This document shows, one piece after another, positions 19,701-30,541 of a DNA stretch of 64,000 nucleotides. The first letter of the stretch is position 1; each line of letters starts with the position of its first letter. Source of the stretch: Flavobacterium xinjiangense (GTDB lineage: Bacteria > Bacteroidota > Bacteroidia > Flavobacteriales > Flavobacteriaceae); NCBI RefSeq assembly GCF_900142885.1, contig NZ_FRCL01000001.1, forward strand, positions 1 to 64,000, read 5' to 3'. Below the pieces are notes generated by a model. That model saw only the letters and a program-made list of their open reading frames with translations, had not been told where the DNA came from and did no database searches. Position numbers and translations under genes: made by a program.

Positions 19701-21089
19701 TAATTTTGGTTGGAATGCTTGGATACCTAATCTGTGCAAAGTAGGAGCACGATTCAGTAATATTGGGTGACCTTTGATAACATTTTCAAGGATATCCCAA
19801 ACTACAGGCTCTTTCTTATCTATTATTTTCTTAGCTGATTTTACAGTTTTTACAATTCCTCTTTCTATCAATTTACGGATAACAAAAGGTTTGTATAATT
19901 CTGCTGCCATATCTTTAGGGATACCACATTCAGATAATTTCAATTCAGGTCCAACAACAATTACCGAACGAGCAGAATAATCCACACGTTTTCCAAGTAA
20001 ATTTTGACGGAAACGTCCTTGTTTACCTTTAAGGGAATCAGATAATGATTTTAATGGTCTGTTTGATTCTGTTTTTACTGCAGAAGCTTTACGCGTATTA
20101 TCGAAAAGTGAATCTACAGATTCCTGCAACATACGTTTTTCATTTCTTAAGATAACTTCTGGAGCTTTAATCTCCATTAATCTCTTCAAACGGTTGTTAC
20201 GTATAATTACACGACGGTATAAATCATTTAAATCTGAAGTTGCAAAACGACCTCCATCAAGTGGTACGAGCGGACGTAATTCTGGTGGAATAACTGGTAC
20301 CACTTTCATAATCATCCATTCAGGACGATTCTCACGGTTCAAGTTAGACTCACGGAAAGATTCAACAACTTGTAATCTTTTTAACGCTTCAGTTTTACGT
20401 TGTTTAGACGTTTCATTGTTAGCATTGTGTCTTAATTGGTAAGACAATTGATCTAAATCAATTCTTGCCAATAAGTCCATAATACACTCTGCTCCCATTT
20501 TGGCAACAAATTTATTAGGATCAAAATCATCAAGATATTGGTTGTCAGCAGGAAGAGTATCTAAAATATTCAAATATTCTTCTTCTGTCAAAAAGTCTAA
20601 TCTTTGTACTGATTCACCTTCCGCATTTTTAGCGATACCTGCTTGGATTACTACGTATCTTTCGTAGTAAATAATCATATCTAATTTCTTAGATGGAAGA
20701 CCAAGGATATAACCAATTTTGTTTGGAAGAGAACGGAAATACCAGATATGAGCAATAGGCACAACTAGATTGATGTGACCAACTCTGTCTCTACGTACTT
20801 TTTTCTCAGTAACTTCTACACCACAACGGTCACAGATGATCCCTTTGTAACGTATTCTTTTGTATTTACCACAAGCACATTCGAAATCCTTAACTGGTCC
20901 GAAAATTCTTTCGCAGAAAAGACCATCACGCTCTGGTTTGTGCGTTCTGTAGTTGATAGTTTCTGGCTTTAATACTTCACCTCTTGATTCTTTCAAGATA
21001 GATTCAGGAGAAGCAAGGCCTATTGAGATTTTATTAAACCTTTTTACAGGGTTTTTATCTTTATTGTTATTATTTCTATTATTCATCAT
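16776..21089 (-). CDS. rpoC: DNA-directed RNA polymerase beta' subunit
   Basis: 1437 residues. The N-terminal zinc site is Cys71, Cys73, Cys86, Cys89 (CACGKYKR...CDRCG). The catalytic Mg site NADFDGDQ has Asp482, Asp484 and Asp486. The second zinc site ([16 protein letters not shown]) and the bridge-helix/trigger-loop region ([17 protein letters not shown]) are intact. Follows rpoB after 184 bases that hold a hairpin (21290-21323). Confidence 0.98.
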   Translation of the reverse strand: MMNNRNNNNKDKNPVKRFNKISIGLASPESILKESRGEVLKPETINYRTHKPERDGLFCERIFGPVKDFECACGKYKRIRYKGIICDRCGVEVTEKKVRRDRVGHINLVVPIAHIWYFRSLPNKIGYILGLPSKKLDMIIYYERYVVIQAGIAKNAEGESVQRLDFLTEEEYLNILDTLPADNQYLDDFDPNKFVAKMGAECIMDLLARIDLDQLSYQLRHNANNETSKQRKTEALKRLQVVESFRESNLNRENRPEWMIMKVVPVIPPELRPLVPLDGGRFATSDLNDLYRRVIIRNNRLKRLMEIKAPEVILRNEKRMLQESVDSLFDNTRKASAVKTESNRPLKSLSDSLKGKQGRFRQNLLGKRVDYSARSVIVVGPELKLSECGIPKDMAAELYKPFVIRKLIERGIVKTVKSAKKIIDKKEPVVWDILENVIKGHPILLNRAPTLHRLGIQAFQPKLIEGKAIQLHPLVCTAFNADFDGDQMAVHLPLGPEAILEAQLLMLGSHNILNPANGAPITVPSQDMVLGLYYMTKERLSTPELKILGEGITFYSAEEVNIALNEGRLELNASVKIRAKHFNEAGDLVYQIIKTTAGRVLFNEVVPEAAGYINDVLTKKNLRDIIGHVLSATDVPTTAAFLDNMKDMGYKFAFKGGLSFSLGDIRIPDQKPKLIADAREQVQGISVNYNMGLITNNERYNQVIDVWTSANAQLTELAMKNIREDQQGFNSVYMMLDSGARGSKEQIRQLTGMRGLMAKPKKSTAGGGEIIENPILSNFKEGLSILEYFISTHGARKGLADTALKTADAGYLTRRLHDVSQDVIVNIDDCGTLRGVEVSALKKNEEIVETLGERILGRVALQDVINPLNNDVLVRSGEQITEALMKQIEASPIEKVEVRSPLVCEALKGICAKCYGRNLATGKMTQRGEAVGVIAAQSIGEPGTQLTLRTFHVGGVAGGISEESSIITKFNGKLEIEDLKTVKGEDSEGNAVDIVVSRSTELKLIDERTGILLSTNNIPYGSSIFVKDGQSVVKGDVICKWDPYNGVIVSEFTGKIAYEELEQGQSYMVEIDEQTGFQEKVISESRAKKLIPTLLVYGKDNELIRSYNLPVGAHLMVENGEKIKAGKVLVKIPRRSSKSGDITGGLPRITELLEARNPSNPAVVSEIDGVVSFGKIKRGNREIVIESKFGDVRKYLVKLSSQILVQENDFVRAGVPLSDGAITPDDILRIQGPAAVQQYLVNEIQEVYRLQGVKINDKHFEVVIRQMMRKVRVQDPGDTLFLEDQLIHTKDFIVQNDKLYGMKVVEDAGDSSALKEGQIITPRELRDENSLLKRTDKNLVVARDVVTATATPVLQGITRASLQTKSFISAASFQETTKVLNEAAVAGKIDYLEGLKENVIVGHRIPAGTGMREYDNTIVGSKEDYNDMMANKEEYIY

Positions 21090-21289
21090 AGTTTTTACTA
21101 TTGATTTATTTGCAATTAAAAATTGATTTTAGATTTATGATTTACTTAAATCATTAAAACTATTACCTCGAATTACTTCACTAAACTTCAAATAAAATTT
21201 TTTTGAAGTGCTAATTATAAAACCTCTTGGTTCTAAATAAAAAATCGGAACGGGTTACGGGTATAAATCCTAAAAACTTTTATAAATGA

Positions 21290-21323
21290 GTAATCAGTCC
21301 CAATAAAAATTGAGACTGACTAC
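21290..21323 (-). other. Hairpin in the rpoB-rpoC spacer
   Basis: Minus-strand inverted repeat GTAGTCAGTCTCAAT / ATTGGGACTGATTAC, 15 bp with G-U pairs and a 4-base loop, 12 bases after the rpoB stop codon. There is no T run after it, so it is more likely an RNA processing or stability element than a terminator. Confidence 0.65.
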
Positions 21324-21335
21324 TTCAAATATTAT

Positions 21336-24300
21336 TTATTCTTCTAAACGAATGTCAAGTCCAAGACCTTTTAATTCATGCATTAATACATTGAATGATT
21401 CAGGTAATCCTGGTTCTGGCATAGATTCACCTTTAACGATTGCTTCGTAAGTTTTAGCTCTACCGATAACATCATCAGACTTCACAGTCAAGATTTCTCG
21501 AAGAGTACTTGATGCTCCATAAGCTTCAAGTGCCCAAACCTCCATCTCTCCAAAACGTTGACCTCCAAATTGAGCTTTACCTCCAAGTGGTTGTTGTGTA
21601 ATCAACGAGTATGGACCTATAGAACGTGCGTGCATTTTATCGTCAACCATGTGTCCAAGTTTCAACATGTAGATTACTCCAACTGTTGCTGCTTGATGGA
21701 AACGCTCTCCTGTACCACCATCATATAAATGTGTATGTCCAAAACGTGGTACTCCAGCCTCGTCAGTCAATTCATTGATTTGATCTAAAGTTGCTCCGTC
21801 AAAAATTGGTGTAGCAAATTTTCTACCCAAATTCTGTCCAGCCCAACCTAAAACAGTTTCATAAATTTGACCAATATTCATACGTGAAGGTACACCTAAT
21901 GGGTTCAACACGATATCAACTGGCGTTCCGTCTTCAAGGAAAGGCATATCTTCATGACGAACAATACGAGCAACAATACCTTTGTTACCGTGACGTCCAG
22001 CCATTTTATCCCCAACTTTCAGTTTACGTTTCTTAGCAATATAAATTTTAGCTAATTTCAAAATTCCAGCTGGTAATTCATCACCAACAGTAATTGTGAA
22101 TTTCTCTCTTCTTAATGCTCCTTGTAAATCATTCAATTTAATTTTATAGTTATGAATTAAATCATTAACCATTTTATTGGTAGCATCATCAGCTACCCAT
22201 TGACCTTTACTTAAGTGAGCAAAATCTTCTACAGCATAAAGCATTTTTTGAGTATATTTTTTACCTTTTGGTAAAACTTCTTCACCCAAATCATTCATTA
22301 CACCTTGAGATGTTTTTCCGTTGACGATCAAGAAAAGCTTTTCAACCAATTTGTCTTTTAATTCAACAAATTTAACTTCAAACTCCATTTCAAGTGCTCC
22401 TAAAGCATCCTTGTCTTGTGTACGTTTACGTTTATCTTTTACTGCTCTCGCGAACAATTTTTTGTCTAAAACAACACCATGTAAAGAAGGAGACGCTTTC
22501 AATGAAGCATCTTTTACATCACCTGCTTTATCCCCGAAGATTGCACGAAGCAATTTCTCTTCCGGAGTAGGATCTGATTCTCCTTTTGGAGTAATTTTTC
22601 CGATAAGAATGTCACCAGGTTTAACCTCGGCTCCAATTCTAATCATACCATTTTCATCTAAATCTTTAGTAGCTTCTTCAGAAACGTTCGGTATATCGTT
22701 CGTTAATTCTTCGTTACCTAATTTAGTATCTCTAACTTCCAATGAATAATCATCAACGTGAATAGAGGTAAAAATATCGTCACGAACTACTTTTTCAGAA
22801 ATTACAATCGCATCCTCAAAGTTGTACCCTTTCCATGGCATAAATGCAACTTTTAGGTTTCTACCTAAAGCTAATTCTCCATTTTGAGTAGCATAACCTT
22901 CTGACAATACTTGTCCAGGAACCACTCTATCCCCTTTTCTTACGATAGGTTTTAGATTGATACTTGTACCTTGATTGGTTTTTCTAAATTTAATTAGATT
23001 GTATGTTTTTTCATCAGGTTCAAAACTTACCATTCTTTCTTCCTCAGAACGATCGTATTTGATAGTGATGATATTTGCATCTACATATTCAATAACTCCA
23101 TCTCCTTCAGCGTTAATTAAAACTCTAGAATCAGAAGCAACTTGACGCTCTAAACCAGTTCCAACAATTGGAGCTTCAGGACGAATTAATGGTACGGCCT
23201 GACGCATCATGTTAGATCCCATCAAGGCTCTATTCGCATCATCATGTTCTAAGAAAGGAATCAAAGAAGCTGAGATAGAAGCAATTTGGTTTGGAGCAAC
23301 ATCGGTATAATCTACTCTTGTTGGTTCAATTACCGGGAAATCACCTTCTTGACGTGCAATTACGTCTTCGGCAGTAATTTTTCCAGTAACATCCATTTGA
23401 ATGTTTGCCTGAGCAATCATCATTCCTTCTTCTTCTTCTGCGCTTAAGTAAACTGGAGTAGAAACTAAATCTACAGTTCCATTTGTTACTTTACGGTAAG
23501 GTGTTTCAATGAAACCCATTCCGTTTACTTTAGCATAAACACCAAGAGATGAAATCAAACCAATGTTTGGTCCCTCAGGAGTTTCAATTGGACATAAACG
23601 TCCGTAATGCGTATAGTGAACGTCACGTACCTCAAAACCTGCTCTTTCTCTCGAAAGTCCACCTGGTCCTAGTGCAGATAATCTTCTTTTGTGTGTAATC
23701 TCTGCTAGTGGATTCGTTTGATCCATAAACTGAGACAACTGGTTTGTTCCAAAGAAAGAGTTGATAACAGATGATAATGTTTTAGCATTAATCAAATCTA
23801 TTGGTGTAAACACCTCGTTATCTCTAACGTTCATACGCTCTCTAATAGTTCTGGCCATACGTGCTAAACCAACACCGAATTGTTGTGACAATTGCTCACC
23901 AACTGTTCTAACACGACGGTTTGATAAGTGATCAATATCATCAATCTCCGCTTTAGAGTTGATTAATTCGATCAAATATTTTACAATGGTAATGATATCT
24001 TCTTTGGTAAGCACTTGCTTTTCCATTGGGATATCTAAACCAAGTTTTTTATTCATTCTATAACGACCTACTTCACCTAAGTTGTAACGTTGATCAGAGA
24101 AGAATAATTTATCTATAATACCACGAGCAGTTTCTTCATCAGGCGGTTCTGCGTTACGCAATTGTCTGTAGATATGCTCAACAGCTTCTTTTTCAGAATT
24201 TGTTGGATCTTTTTGCAGCGTATTGTGAATAATGGCATAATCACCTTGATTAGCATCTTCTTTATGCAACAAAATAGATTTAACGTTAGAATCAATGATT

Positions 24301-25151
24301 TCTTCAACATTATCTTTATCGATAATGGTATCTCTATCAAGGATTATTTCGTTACGTTCGATAGAAACTACTTCACCAGTATCTTCATCTACGAAATCTT
24401 CATGCCATGTATTCAATACACGAGCAGCTAATTTTCTACCGATATATTTTTTAAGTCCTGTTTTAGAAACTTTAATTTCCTCTGCAAGATCAAAAATCTC
24501 TAGGATATCCTTGTCTCTTTCGAATCCAATTGCACGGAATAAAGTAGTTACAGGTAACTTTTTCTTTCTGTCGATATAAGCATACATTACACTGTTTATA
24601 TCCGTAGAAAATTCTATCCAAGAACCTTTGAAAGGAATTACTCTGGCAGAATATAATTTTGTTCCATTTGCATGGAATGATTGACCAAAGAAAACACCTG
24701 GTGATCTATGTAATTGAGAAACAACTACACGCTCAGCACCATTAATAACAAAGGTACCGCTTGGTGTCATATAAGGAATTGTACCAAGATAAACATCTTG
24801 AACAATTGTTTCAAAATCTTCATGTTCCGGATCTGTACAATACAGTTTTAACCTTGCTTTTAAAGGCACACTATAAGTAAGACCTCTTTCTATACATTCT
24901 TGAATTGTGTAACGAGGCGGATCTACAAAATAATCAAGAAATTCCAATACAAAATTGTTTCTTGTATCAGTAATAGGGAAATTTTCCATGAAGGTATTGT
25001 AAAGCCCTTCGTCGCCTCTTTCGTCAGATTTAGTTTCTAATTGAAAAAAATCTTTAAACGATTTAACCTGAACATCTAGAAAATCTGGATAATCAGGAAT
25101 ATTTTTAGTAGAGGCAAAATTCAATCTTTCAGTTTGATTTGTTATCATCAA
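21336..25151 (-). CDS. rpoB: DNA-directed RNA polymerase beta subunit
   Basis: 1271 residues. The rifampicin-binding region reads [20 protein letters not shown] followed by [14 protein letters not shown], with the usual resistance positions (Gln, Asp, His, Arg, Ser) in wild-type form. The C-terminal [14 protein letters not shown] and the final conserved LGLDIRLEE are present. The ORF has two consecutive ATG codons at its start; either could be used. Confidence 0.98.
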   Translation of the reverse strand: MMITNQTERLNFASTKNIPDYPDFLDVQVKSFKDFFQLETKSDERGDEGLYNTFMENFPITDTRNNFVLEFLDYFVDPPRYTIQECIERGLTYSVPLKARLKLYCTDPEHEDFETIVQDVYLGTIPYMTPSGTFVINGAERVVVSQLHRSPGVFFGQSFHANGTKLYSARVIPFKGSWIEFSTDINSVMYAYIDRKKKLPVTTLFRAIGFERDKDILEIFDLAEEIKVSKTGLKKYIGRKLAARVLNTWHEDFVDEDTGEVVSIERNEIILDRDTIIDKDNVEEIIDSNVKSILLHKEDANQGDYAIIHNTLQKDPTNSEKEAVEHIYRQLRNAEPPDEETARGIIDKLFFSDQRYNLGEVGRYRMNKKLGLDIPMEKQVLTKEDIITIVKYLIELINSKAEIDDIDHLSNRRVRTVGEQLSQQFGVGLARMARTIRERMNVRDNEVFTPIDLINAKTLSSVINSFFGTNQLSQFMDQTNPLAEITHKRRLSALGPGGLSRERAGFEVRDVHYTHYGRLCPIETPEGPNIGLISSLGVYAKVNGMGFIETPYRKVTNGTVDLVSTPVYLSAEEEEGMMIAQANIQMDVTGKITAEDVIARQEGDFPVIEPTRVDYTDVAPNQIASISASLIPFLEHDDANRALMGSNMMRQAVPLIRPEAPIVGTGLERQVASDSRVLINAEGDGVIEYVDANIITIKYDRSEEERMVSFEPDEKTYNLIKFRKTNQGTSINLKPIVRKGDRVVPGQVLSEGYATQNGELALGRNLKVAFMPWKGYNFEDAIVISEKVVRDDIFTSIHVDDYSLEVRDTKLGNEELTNDIPNVSEEATKDLDENGMIRIGAEVKPGDILIGKITPKGESDPTPEEKLLRAIFGDKAGDVKDASLKASPSLHGVVLDKKLFARAVKDKRKRTQDKDALGALEMEFEVKFVELKDKLVEKLFLIVNGKTSQGVMNDLGEEVLPKGKKYTQKMLYAVEDFAHLSKGQWVADDATNKMVNDLIHNYKIKLNDLQGALRREKFTITVGDELPAGILKLAKIYIAKKRKLKVGDKMAGRHGNKGIVARIVRHEDMPFLEDGTPVDIVLNPLGVPSRMNIGQIYETVLGWAGQNLGRKFATPIFDGATLDQINELTDEAGVPRFGHTHLYDGGTGERFHQAATVGVIYMLKLGHMVDDKMHARSIGPYSLITQQPLGGKAQFGGQRFGEMEVWALEAYGASSTLREILTVKSDDVIGRAKTYEAIVKGESMPEPGLPESFNVLMHELKGLGLDIRLEE

Positions 25152-25363
25152 TGGACAAAATTTTGATTAAAAAAGTAATTATTTGCGTATAAATATAATT
25201 TATTTATACTTTTCTTTTACTACCATTACATCTTTAAAAACCAATTTAAGATAACTACTTTCTTATTATCTGTTAATTTTTTTTCCTCGTAATGGGTAAA
25301 ATGAATTTATTATAAAAGACTAATATGTAATTATACAAGGTAGACTTTTGTTATACGAAAAAT

Positions 25364-25400
25364 GGTTTAGGTCTTTGGATATGAATCCAAGACCTAAACC
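25364..25400 (-). terminator. Attenuator-like hairpin between rplL and rpoB
   Basis: On the minus strand GGTTTAGGTCTTGGAT pairs with ATCCAAAGACCTAAACC (16 bp, one bulged A) around a 4-base loop and is followed by ATTTTTCG. It lies 21 bases after the rplL stop codon. In other bacteria a partial terminator here makes less polymerase than ribosomal protein from the same operon; this is probably the counterpart. Confidence 0.8.
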
Positions 25401-25421
25401 TAATTCTCAAAAAGAGTTAAA

Positions 25422-25790
25422 CTATTTAAGTTCAACCTCAGCTCCAGCTTCTTCTAAAGATTTTTTAAGCCCTTCAGCTTCTTCTTTAGAAACACCTTCT
25501 TTTACATTACTTGGTGCGCTGTCAACTACATCTTTAGCTTCTTTCAAACCTAAACCTGTAAGTTCTTTTACTAATTTCACAACTGCTAATTTAGAAGCAC
25601 CTGCTGCTTTTAATACAACTGTAAATTCTGTTTGAACGTCTTCAGCAGCAGCTTCACCACCACCTGAAACTACTACAGCTGCAGCAGCTGGTTCGATTCC
25701 GTACTCATCTTTTAATATTGTTGCTAATTCGTTAACTTCTTTTACCGTTAGGTTAACTAATTGTTCTGCGAATTGTTTCAAATCTGCCAT
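25422..25790 (-). CDS. rplL: 50S ribosomal protein bL12 (L7/L12)
   Basis: 122 residues: N-terminal dimerisation helices (1-30), Ala/Gly-rich hinge ([19 protein letters not shown]), and the C-terminal factor-binding domain with [19 protein letters not shown]. It forms the ribosomal stalk with bL10, encoded 90 bases upstream. Confidence 0.97.
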   Translation of the reverse strand: MADLKQFAEQLVNLTVKEVNELATILKDEYGIEPAAAAVVVSGGGEAAAEDVQTEFTVVLKAAGASKLAVVKLVKELTGLGLKEAKDVVDSAPSNVKEGVSKEEAEGLKKSLEEAGAEVELK

Positions 25791-25880
25791 TTTTTCTATC
25801 GTTTTAAAATGATTTGTAAAAATATAATTTATTTATTGTGCGCTTTTTTAAATAAAAACTAGAGCAAAACTCTATTTTTA

Positions 25881-26393
25881 TTATGCTTCCACTTCTTCTG
25901 TAGCCTCTTCGCTTTTTGCGAATTGGTTTTGAAGAGCAGAAATAACTCTTTGTGCTGGTGACTGCAATAATCCAATAAGTTCGCCGATAAGCTCTTCTTT
26001 AGATTTAATAGTTGCTAATGCATCTAATTGATCGTCTCCGATATAAATTTCAGCATTAATATAAGCTCCCTTTAATACAGGTTTAGCTGATTTTTTTCTG
26101 AAATCTTTTATTATCTTACCAGGAGCGTTTGCTATGTCAGAAATGAATATAGCGCTATTACCAGTCAAAACTGAAGGTAAATCTCCATAATCATTAGCTG
26201 AAGCTTCCATTGCTTTTGCAAGCAAAGTGTTTTTAACAACTTCTAATTTTATACCTGCTTTAAAACAAGCTCTTCTCAAGTTTGAAGTAGTCTCTGCATT
26301 AAGTCCAGAAATATCAGATACATAAACAATGTTTGTACCAGCTAACTGTGCAGTTAAAACTTCAATCGCGATTGATTTTTCTTCTCTAGTCAT
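25881..26393 (-). CDS. rplJ: 50S ribosomal protein uL10
   Basis: 170 residues: the globular domain (REEKSIAIEVLTAQL..., VVKNTLLAKAME) and a C-terminal helix (residues ~135-165) that binds bL12 dimers, ending in an acidic tail. Preceded by rplA with a 22-base gap, so no long autoregulatory leader is present directly before rplJ. Confidence 0.96.
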   Translation of the reverse strand: MTREEKSIAIEVLTAQLAGTNIVYVSDISGLNAETTSNLRRACFKAGIKLEVVKNTLLAKAMEASANDYGDLPSVLTGNSAIFISDIANAPGKIIKDFRKKSAKPVLKGAYINAEIYIGDDQLDALATIKSKEELIGELIGLLQSPAQRVISALQNQFAKSEEATEEVEA

Positions 26394-26415
26394 ACTAAAA
26401 ATTTTTAACTACCAA

Positions 26416-27105
26416 TTATACTGCTTTAGGATCCAATGCAATTGCAGGACTCATAGTGCTAGTTAGGTAAATACTTTTGATGTAAGTTCCTTTAGCCGCA
26501 GTTGGTTTAAGTTTGATTAATGTTTGAATAATTTCGTGAGCATTGTCAACAATTTGTTCAGCCCCAAAAGAAACCTTACCAATTCCCGCATGCACTATAC
26601 CAGTTTTATCAACTTTAAAGTCAATTTTACCAGCTTTTACCTCTTGAACAGCTTTTGCAACATCCATAGTTACAGTACCTGTTTTAGGGTTAGGCATTAA
26701 ACCTCTAGGTCCTAATATACGACCTAATGGACCTAATTTACCCATAACAGAAGGCATAGTGATGATTACATCAACATCTGTCCAACCGTCTTTTATTTTT
26801 TGTAAATAATCGTCAAGACCTACAAAGTCTGCTCCTGCTGCTAAAGCTTCCGCTTCTTTGTCTGGAGTAACCAATGCTAATACTTTAACGTCTTTACCAG
26901 TTCCGTGAGGTAATGTTACCACACCTCTAACCATTTGATTCGCTTTTCTTGGATCTACACCCAAACGAACTGCGATGTCAACAGACTCATCAAATTTTGC
27001 AGAAGAAACTACTTTTATTAATGCCGCAGCATCTTTAAGAGAATATAGTTTGTTCTTTTCAATTTTTGAAGCAGCCTCTTTTTGCTTTTTTGTCAATTTT
27101 GCCAT
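26416..27105 (-). CDS. rplA: 50S ribosomal protein uL1
   Basis: 229 residues. Conserved [22 protein letters not shown], the strap between the two domains, and the C-terminal [12 protein letters not shown] are present. uL1 forms the L1 stalk that handles exiting tRNA. Starts 13 bases after the rplK stop codon. Confidence 0.97.
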   Translation of the reverse strand: MAKLTKKQKEAASKIEKNKLYSLKDAAALIKVVSSAKFDESVDIAVRLGVDPRKANQMVRGVVTLPHGTGKDVKVLALVTPDKEAEALAAGADFVGLDDYLQKIKDGWTDVDVIITMPSVMGKLGPLGRILGPRGLMPNPKTGTVTMDVAKAVQEVKAGKIDFKVDKTGIVHAGIGKVSFGAEQIVDNAHEIIQTLIKLKPTAAKGTYIKSIYLTSTMSPAIALDPKAV

Positions 27106-27118
27106 GTTTTTCTCTTAA

Positions 27119-27556
27119 TTAAAAAGGAGAATCTCCTGATACAGTTATACCCATAGATCTAGCTGTTCCAGCAACCATACTCATTGCAGACTCCATAGTG
27201 AATGCATTTAAGTCTGGCATCTTGTCTTCAGCAATAGCTCTAATTTGTTCCCAAGTAACACTAGCTACTTTTTTACGATTAGGCTCACCAGAACCAGATT
27301 TTAGCTTTGCAGCTTCCATTAACTGAACTGCTGCCGGAGGAGTTTTTACAACAAAATCAAATGATTTGTCTTTATACACAGTAATTTGTACTGGGCATAT
27401 TTTGCCGGGTTTATCTTGAGTTCTAGCATTAAATTGCTTACAGAACTCCATGATGTTTACCCCAGCAGCTCCTAAAGCAGGTCCAACCGGTGGCGATGGA
27501 TTCGCAGCACCTCCCTTAACTTGTAGTTTAACTACCTTACTAATTTCTTTAGCCAT
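27119..27556 (-). CDS. rplK: 50S ribosomal protein uL11
   Basis: 145 residues. The proline-rich [20 protein letters not shown] and C-terminal rRNA-binding region ([28 protein letters not shown]) are diagnostic. Part of the GTPase-associated centre. Confidence 0.97.
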   Translation of the reverse strand: MAKEISKVVKLQVKGGAANPSPPVGPALGAAGVNIMEFCKQFNARTQDKPGKICPVQITVYKDKSFDFVVKTPPAAVQLMEAAKLKSGSGEPNRKKVASVTWEQIRAIAEDKMPDLNAFTMESAMSMVAGTARSMGITVSGDSPF

Positions 27557-27623
27557 TTTTTAAAAAATTTAACACAACAATCATTGGAAGCGATTGTGGT
27601 GGATATTATAGATGTAACAAAAA

Positions 27624-28175
27624 TTATACTTTTTCAACTTGCATAAAACTCAATTCCAACGGGGTTTTTCTTCCGAAAATCTTAACCATTACTTCAAGTT
27701 TACGCTTTTCTTCGTTAATTTTCTCAACAGTACCATTGAAACCATTAAACGGACCATCAACAACTTTTATAGTTTCACCTAAGTTGAATGGTATAGATCG
27801 AGTATCTGTATTAACAGCTAACTCATCAACCTTACCTAACATTCTATTTACTTCAGAAACTCTTAACGGTACAGGTTCCCCATTTTTTGTTTCACCTAAA
27901 AAACCAATAACACTTGTTATAGATTTAATAATATGAGGAATCTCCCCAATTAGGTTTGCTTCAATCATAACATAACCAGGAAAATAAACTTTATCCTTGA
28001 TTATTTTTTTTCCTTCTTTAACAGTAACCACTTTTTCAGTAGGAACCAGAACTTGCGAAACATAATCACCCATCCCTAATCTTGCGATTTCAGTTTCGAT
28101 GTATGCTTTCACTTTATTCTCTTGTCCACTTACCGCTCTAACGACATACCACTTTTTTACACTACTATCTGCCAT
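27624..28175 (-). CDS. nusG: Transcription elongation/antitermination factor NusG
   Basis: 183 residues: NGN domain (KWYVVRAVSGQENKVKAYIE... PGYVMIEANL) and a C-terminal KOW domain (GETIKVVDGPFNGFNGTVE). It couples RNA polymerase to ribosomes or modulates pausing. Starts 10 bases after the secE stop codon. Confidence 0.97.
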   Translation of the reverse strand: MADSSVKKWYVVRAVSGQENKVKAYIETEIARLGMGDYVSQVLVPTEKVVTVKEGKKIIKDKVYFPGYVMIEANLIGEIPHIIKSITSVIGFLGETKNGEPVPLRVSEVNRMLGKVDELAVNTDTRSIPFNLGETIKVVDGPFNGFNGTVEKINEEKRKLEVMVKIFGRKTPLELSFMQVEKV

Positions 28176-28185
28176 AACAAAAAAA

Positions 28186-28383
28186 TTATGCTTTTATCCA
28201 GTTAAAAAATCCGGCTAATGCTTTTGCGAAAATTTCATCAACTCCCCAAGTTGCCAAAGCGAATACTACTGAAAATACAGCAACAACAATCGTTAGACGT
28301 TGTACTTCAGCCCAAGCTGGCCAAGTTACATTTGACTTTAACTCCTCAAATGCCTCTGATATGTAATTAACAACTTTTGTCAT
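28186..28383 (-). CDS. secE: Preprotein translocase subunit SecE
   Basis: 65 residues. The amphipathic helix (VVNYISEAFEELKSNVTWPAWAEV) with the conserved TWP is followed by a single membrane segment (RLTIVVAVFSVVFALATWGVDEIF). It is the short one-span type, and clamps SecY in the inner membrane. Confidence 0.95.
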   Translation of the reverse strand: MTKVVNYISEAFEELKSNVTWPAWAEVQRLTIVVAVFSVVFALATWGVDEIFAKALAGFFNWIKA

Positions 28384-28401
28384 TGTGATTTAGTTTATTT
28401 G

Positions 28402-28472
28402 CACGGGCGGAGGGATTCGAACCCCCATCAACGGTTTTGGAGACCGCTATTCTACCCTTGAACTACGCCCGT
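28402..28472 (-). tRNA. tRNA-Trp (anticodon CCA)
   Basis: 71 nt. Acceptor ACGGGCG / CGCCCGT with discriminator G; anticodon stem CGGT.. with loop CTCCAAA, giving CCA; T-loop TTCGAAT. The CCA end is not encoded. It sits between tuf and secE, as in many bacteria. Confidence 0.96.
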
Positions 28473-28474
28473 AG

Positions 28475-28511
28475 TTAAAAGCCAGCAACAACCTAAGCGG
28501 TTACTGGCTTT
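28475..28511 (-). terminator. Hairpin between tuf and tRNA-Trp
   Basis: Minus-strand AAGCCAGTAAC / GTTGCTGGCTT (one G-U pair) followed by TTTTAAC, 17 bases after the tuf stop codon. The short T tract suggests a leaky terminator or a processing signal before the tRNA. Confidence 0.7.
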
Positions 28512-28527
28512 ACTTAATTATATATAA

Positions 28528-29715
28528 CTACGCTGTGATTTCAGTTACCTGACCAGCACCTACTGTTCTACCACCCTCACGGATAGCGAAACGTAAACCA
28601 ACATTTAATGCAATTGCACTAAGCAATACAACACTAATAGTTAAGTTATCCCCAGGCATAACCATCTCTACACCTTCTGGCAAAGTAATGATACCTGTTA
28701 CGTCAGTTGTACGTACGTAAAACTGTGGACGGTAGTTATTATGAAATGGTGTGTGACGACCACCTTCTTCTTTTTTCAAGATATAAACCTCAGCTTTGAA
28801 AGTAGCGTGTGGCTTAACTGAACCTGGCTTGCAGATAACCATTCCTCTTTTGATGTCTTCTTTTTGAATACCTCTTAAAAGAATACCTACGTTATCTCCT
28901 GCTTCACCTCTATCAAGGATTTTACGGAACATCTCAACTCCAGTAATAGTAGAAGTTAATTTTTCAGCTCCCATACCAATGATTTCAACTGGATCTCCTG
29001 TATTAGCAACTCCTGTTTCGATACGACCTGTAGCAACAGTTCCACGACCAGTGATTGAGAATACATCTTCAACAGGCATTAAGAAAGGTTTTGCAACGTC
29101 TCTTACTGGCTCTTCGATCCAAGCATCAACAGCTGCCATCAATTCAAGAATTTTTGGTACCCAAACTGGATCATTATTCAATCCACCTAAAGCTGAACCT
29201 TGAACAACAGGACCATTATCTCCATCATATTCGTAGAAAGATAACAAGTCTCTGATTTCCATCTCAACTAATTCAAGTAATTCCTCATCATCAACCATAT
29301 CCACTTTATTCATGAATACAACCATTCTAGGAATACCTACCTGACGACCTAAAAGGATATGCTCACGTGTTTGTGGCATAGGACCATCAGTCGCAGCAAC
29401 TACAAGAATAGCACCATCCATTTGAGCAGCACCTGTAACCATGTTTTTTACGTAATCCGCGTGACCAGGACAGTCAACGTGAGCGTAATGACGATTAGCA
29501 GTTTCATACTCAACGTGAGATGTATTAATTGTAATACCTCTTTCTTTTTCTTCTGGAGCATTATCAATTTGATCAAATGATTTTGCTTGACAGTAACCTG
29601 CATCAGACAATACTTTTGTAATTGCCGCAGTTAATGTCGTTTTTCCGTGATCCACGTGCCCAATTGTTCCAATGTTTAAATGGGGCTTGTTACGGTTAAA
29701 ATTTTCCTTTGCCAT
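28528..29715 (-). CDS. tuf: Elongation factor Tu
   Basis: 395 residues. GTP-binding motifs [16 protein letters not shown] and NKVD are present, together with the EF-Tu domain 2 and 3 ([30 protein letters not shown]). Delivers aminoacyl-tRNA to the ribosome. It is preceded by three tRNA genes and followed by tRNA-Trp. Confidence 0.98.
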   Translation of the reverse strand: MAKENFNRNKPHLNIGTIGHVDHGKTTLTAAITKVLSDAGYCQAKSFDQIDNAPEEKERGITINTSHVEYETANRHYAHVDCPGHADYVKNMVTGAAQMDGAILVVAATDGPMPQTREHILLGRQVGIPRMVVFMNKVDMVDDEELLELVEMEIRDLLSFYEYDGDNGPVVQGSALGGLNNDPVWVPKILELMAAVDAWIEEPVRDVAKPFLMPVEDVFSITGRGTVATGRIETGVANTGDPVEIIGMGAEKLTSTITGVEMFRKILDRGEAGDNVGILLRGIQKEDIKRGMVICKPGSVKPHATFKAEVYILKKEEGGRHTPFHNNYRPQFYVRTTDVTGIITLPEGVEMVMPGDNLTISVVLLSAIALNVGLRFAIREGGRTVGAGQVTEITA

Positions 29716-29769
29716 TTTACTTAATTTTTAATCTTAGTTATATATTAATTTCTATTTCCTACTTACTTG

Positions 29770-29841
29770 AGCCAATGTCGGGAATTGAACCCGAGACCTC
29801 TTCCTTACCAAGGAAGCACTCTACCCCTGAGCTACACCGGC
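29770..29841 (-). tRNA. tRNA-Thr (anticodon GGT)
   Basis: 72 nt. Acceptor GCCGGTG / CATTGGC with G-U pairs; anticodon arm CTTCC-TTGGTAA-GGAAG giving GGT; T-loop TTCAATT. Discriminator U. Lies 54 bases upstream of tuf. Confidence 0.94.
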
Positions 29842-29927
29842 AGAATCCTTGATGTCAGAATTTGATTTGAGATTTCAGATTCAAAAAAAAATTTAAAACC
29901 TTAATTTCAACATCTACTTTTATTCTG

Positions 29928-30008
29928 TGGGGAGAGCAGGATTCGAACCTGCGAAGTTTACACAGCAGATTTACAGTCTGCCCTCGTTGGCCGCTTGAGT
30001 ATCTCCCC
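29928..30008 (-). tRNA. tRNA-Tyr (anticodon GTA)
   Basis: 81 nt with a long variable arm (class II). Acceptor GGGGAGA / TCTCCCC, discriminator A; anticodon arm GCAGA-CTGTAAA-TCTGC giving GTA; T-loop TTCGAAT. Confidence 0.96.
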
Positions 30009-30041
30009 TACTTTTATTATTGTCAAACCGTTACAGTTTTG

Positions 30042-30115
30042 AGCCGGCGGAGGGACTCGAACCCACGACCTGCTGATTACAAATCAGCTGCTCTAGCCAA
30101 CTGAGCTACGCTGGC
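30042..30115 (-). tRNA. tRNA-Thr (anticodon TGT)
   Basis: 74 nt. Anticodon arm GCTGA-TTTGTAA-TCAGC gives TGT. The acceptor GCCAGCG / CGCCGGC contains one A-C mismatch at pair 4-69, and the T stem has a U-U mismatch, while all other pairs and the T-loop TTCGAGT are normal. It is the first gene of the tRNA-tuf transcript. Confidence 0.92.
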
Positions 30116-30122
30116 GAATCAA

Positions 30123-30151
30123 TAAAAAAAGTCCGCTATTTCTAACGGACT
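30123..30151 (-). terminator. Terminator of the xerC-hpf unit
   Basis: Minus-strand 9-bp stem AGTCCGTTA / TAGCGGACT around a GAAA tetraloop followed by seven T. It lies 55 bases after the hpf stop codon and just before tRNA-Thr. Confidence 0.9.
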
Positions 30152-30152
30152 G

Positions 30153-30182
30153 CAAATGTAGAGATTTTATCTCTCATTCAAA
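30153..30182 (-). promoter_or_regulatory. Promoter of the tRNA-tuf-secE operon
   Basis: Minus-strand TTTG-N18-TACATTTG fits the Bacteroidetes promoter well. The predicted start near 30146-30148 lies inside the 5' arm of the hpf terminator stem, so RNA started here lacks part of that stem. Confidence 0.65.
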
Positions 30183-30205
30183 ACATTTTTTAAAAAAAAT
30201 TTATA

Positions 30206-30508
30206 TTAAATGTGTGAACTTATTCTTTCTTTCCTTTTTACCAACAATCTTTCTAAAGATTCAGCACAAAGCTCCACTGCTTCTTCAAAAATTTTACACT
30301 GCTTTTTAACTACAAAATCATCTCCCGGAACATTAATTTTAATCTCGGCAATTTTATTTTCCTTATCGCTGGTCTTTTCAACTTTCAAAAAGACATCTGC
30401 CGATACTACTTTATCGTAATATTTTTCTAATTTGTCCATTCTTTCTTGAACAAAATCTACCAGTTTTTTGTCAACAGTAAAGTTAACCGCTTGAACATTT
30501 ACCTTCAT
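30206..30508 (-). CDS. hpf: Ribosome hibernation-promoting factor (short HPF/RaiA family)
   Basis: 100 residues from ATG at 30508 (MKVNVQAVNFTVDKKL); an ATG six bases upstream is also possible. The whole protein is one ribosome-associated inhibitor domain: beta-alpha-beta-beta-beta-alpha with VQERMDKLEKYYDKV and the basic C-terminal helix ESLERLLVKRKER. It has no long-form dimerisation tail, so it would bind single 30S subunits or 70S ribosomes and block the mRNA/tRNA channel in starved cells. Placed 33 bases after the xerC-like gene, probably cotranscribed. Confidence 0.92.
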   Translation of the reverse strand: MKVNVQAVNFTVDKKLVDFVQERMDKLEKYYDKVVSADVFLKVEKTSDKENKIAEIKINVPGDDFVVKKQCKIFEEAVELCAESLERLLVKRKERISSHI

Positions 30509-30541
30509 AATCAATTTTTTTAATAGTTAAACATTTTCAAA

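Noticed and set aside
29055..29255. Plus-strand open frames inside tuf
   Set aside because: Antisense to a highly conserved gene; composition is explained by codon use of EF-Tu.
29842..29927. A tRNA-Gly between tRNA-Tyr and tRNA-Thr(GGT), as I recall from some relatives
   Set aside because: The 86-base gap has no T-loop, anticodon arm or acceptor pairing.
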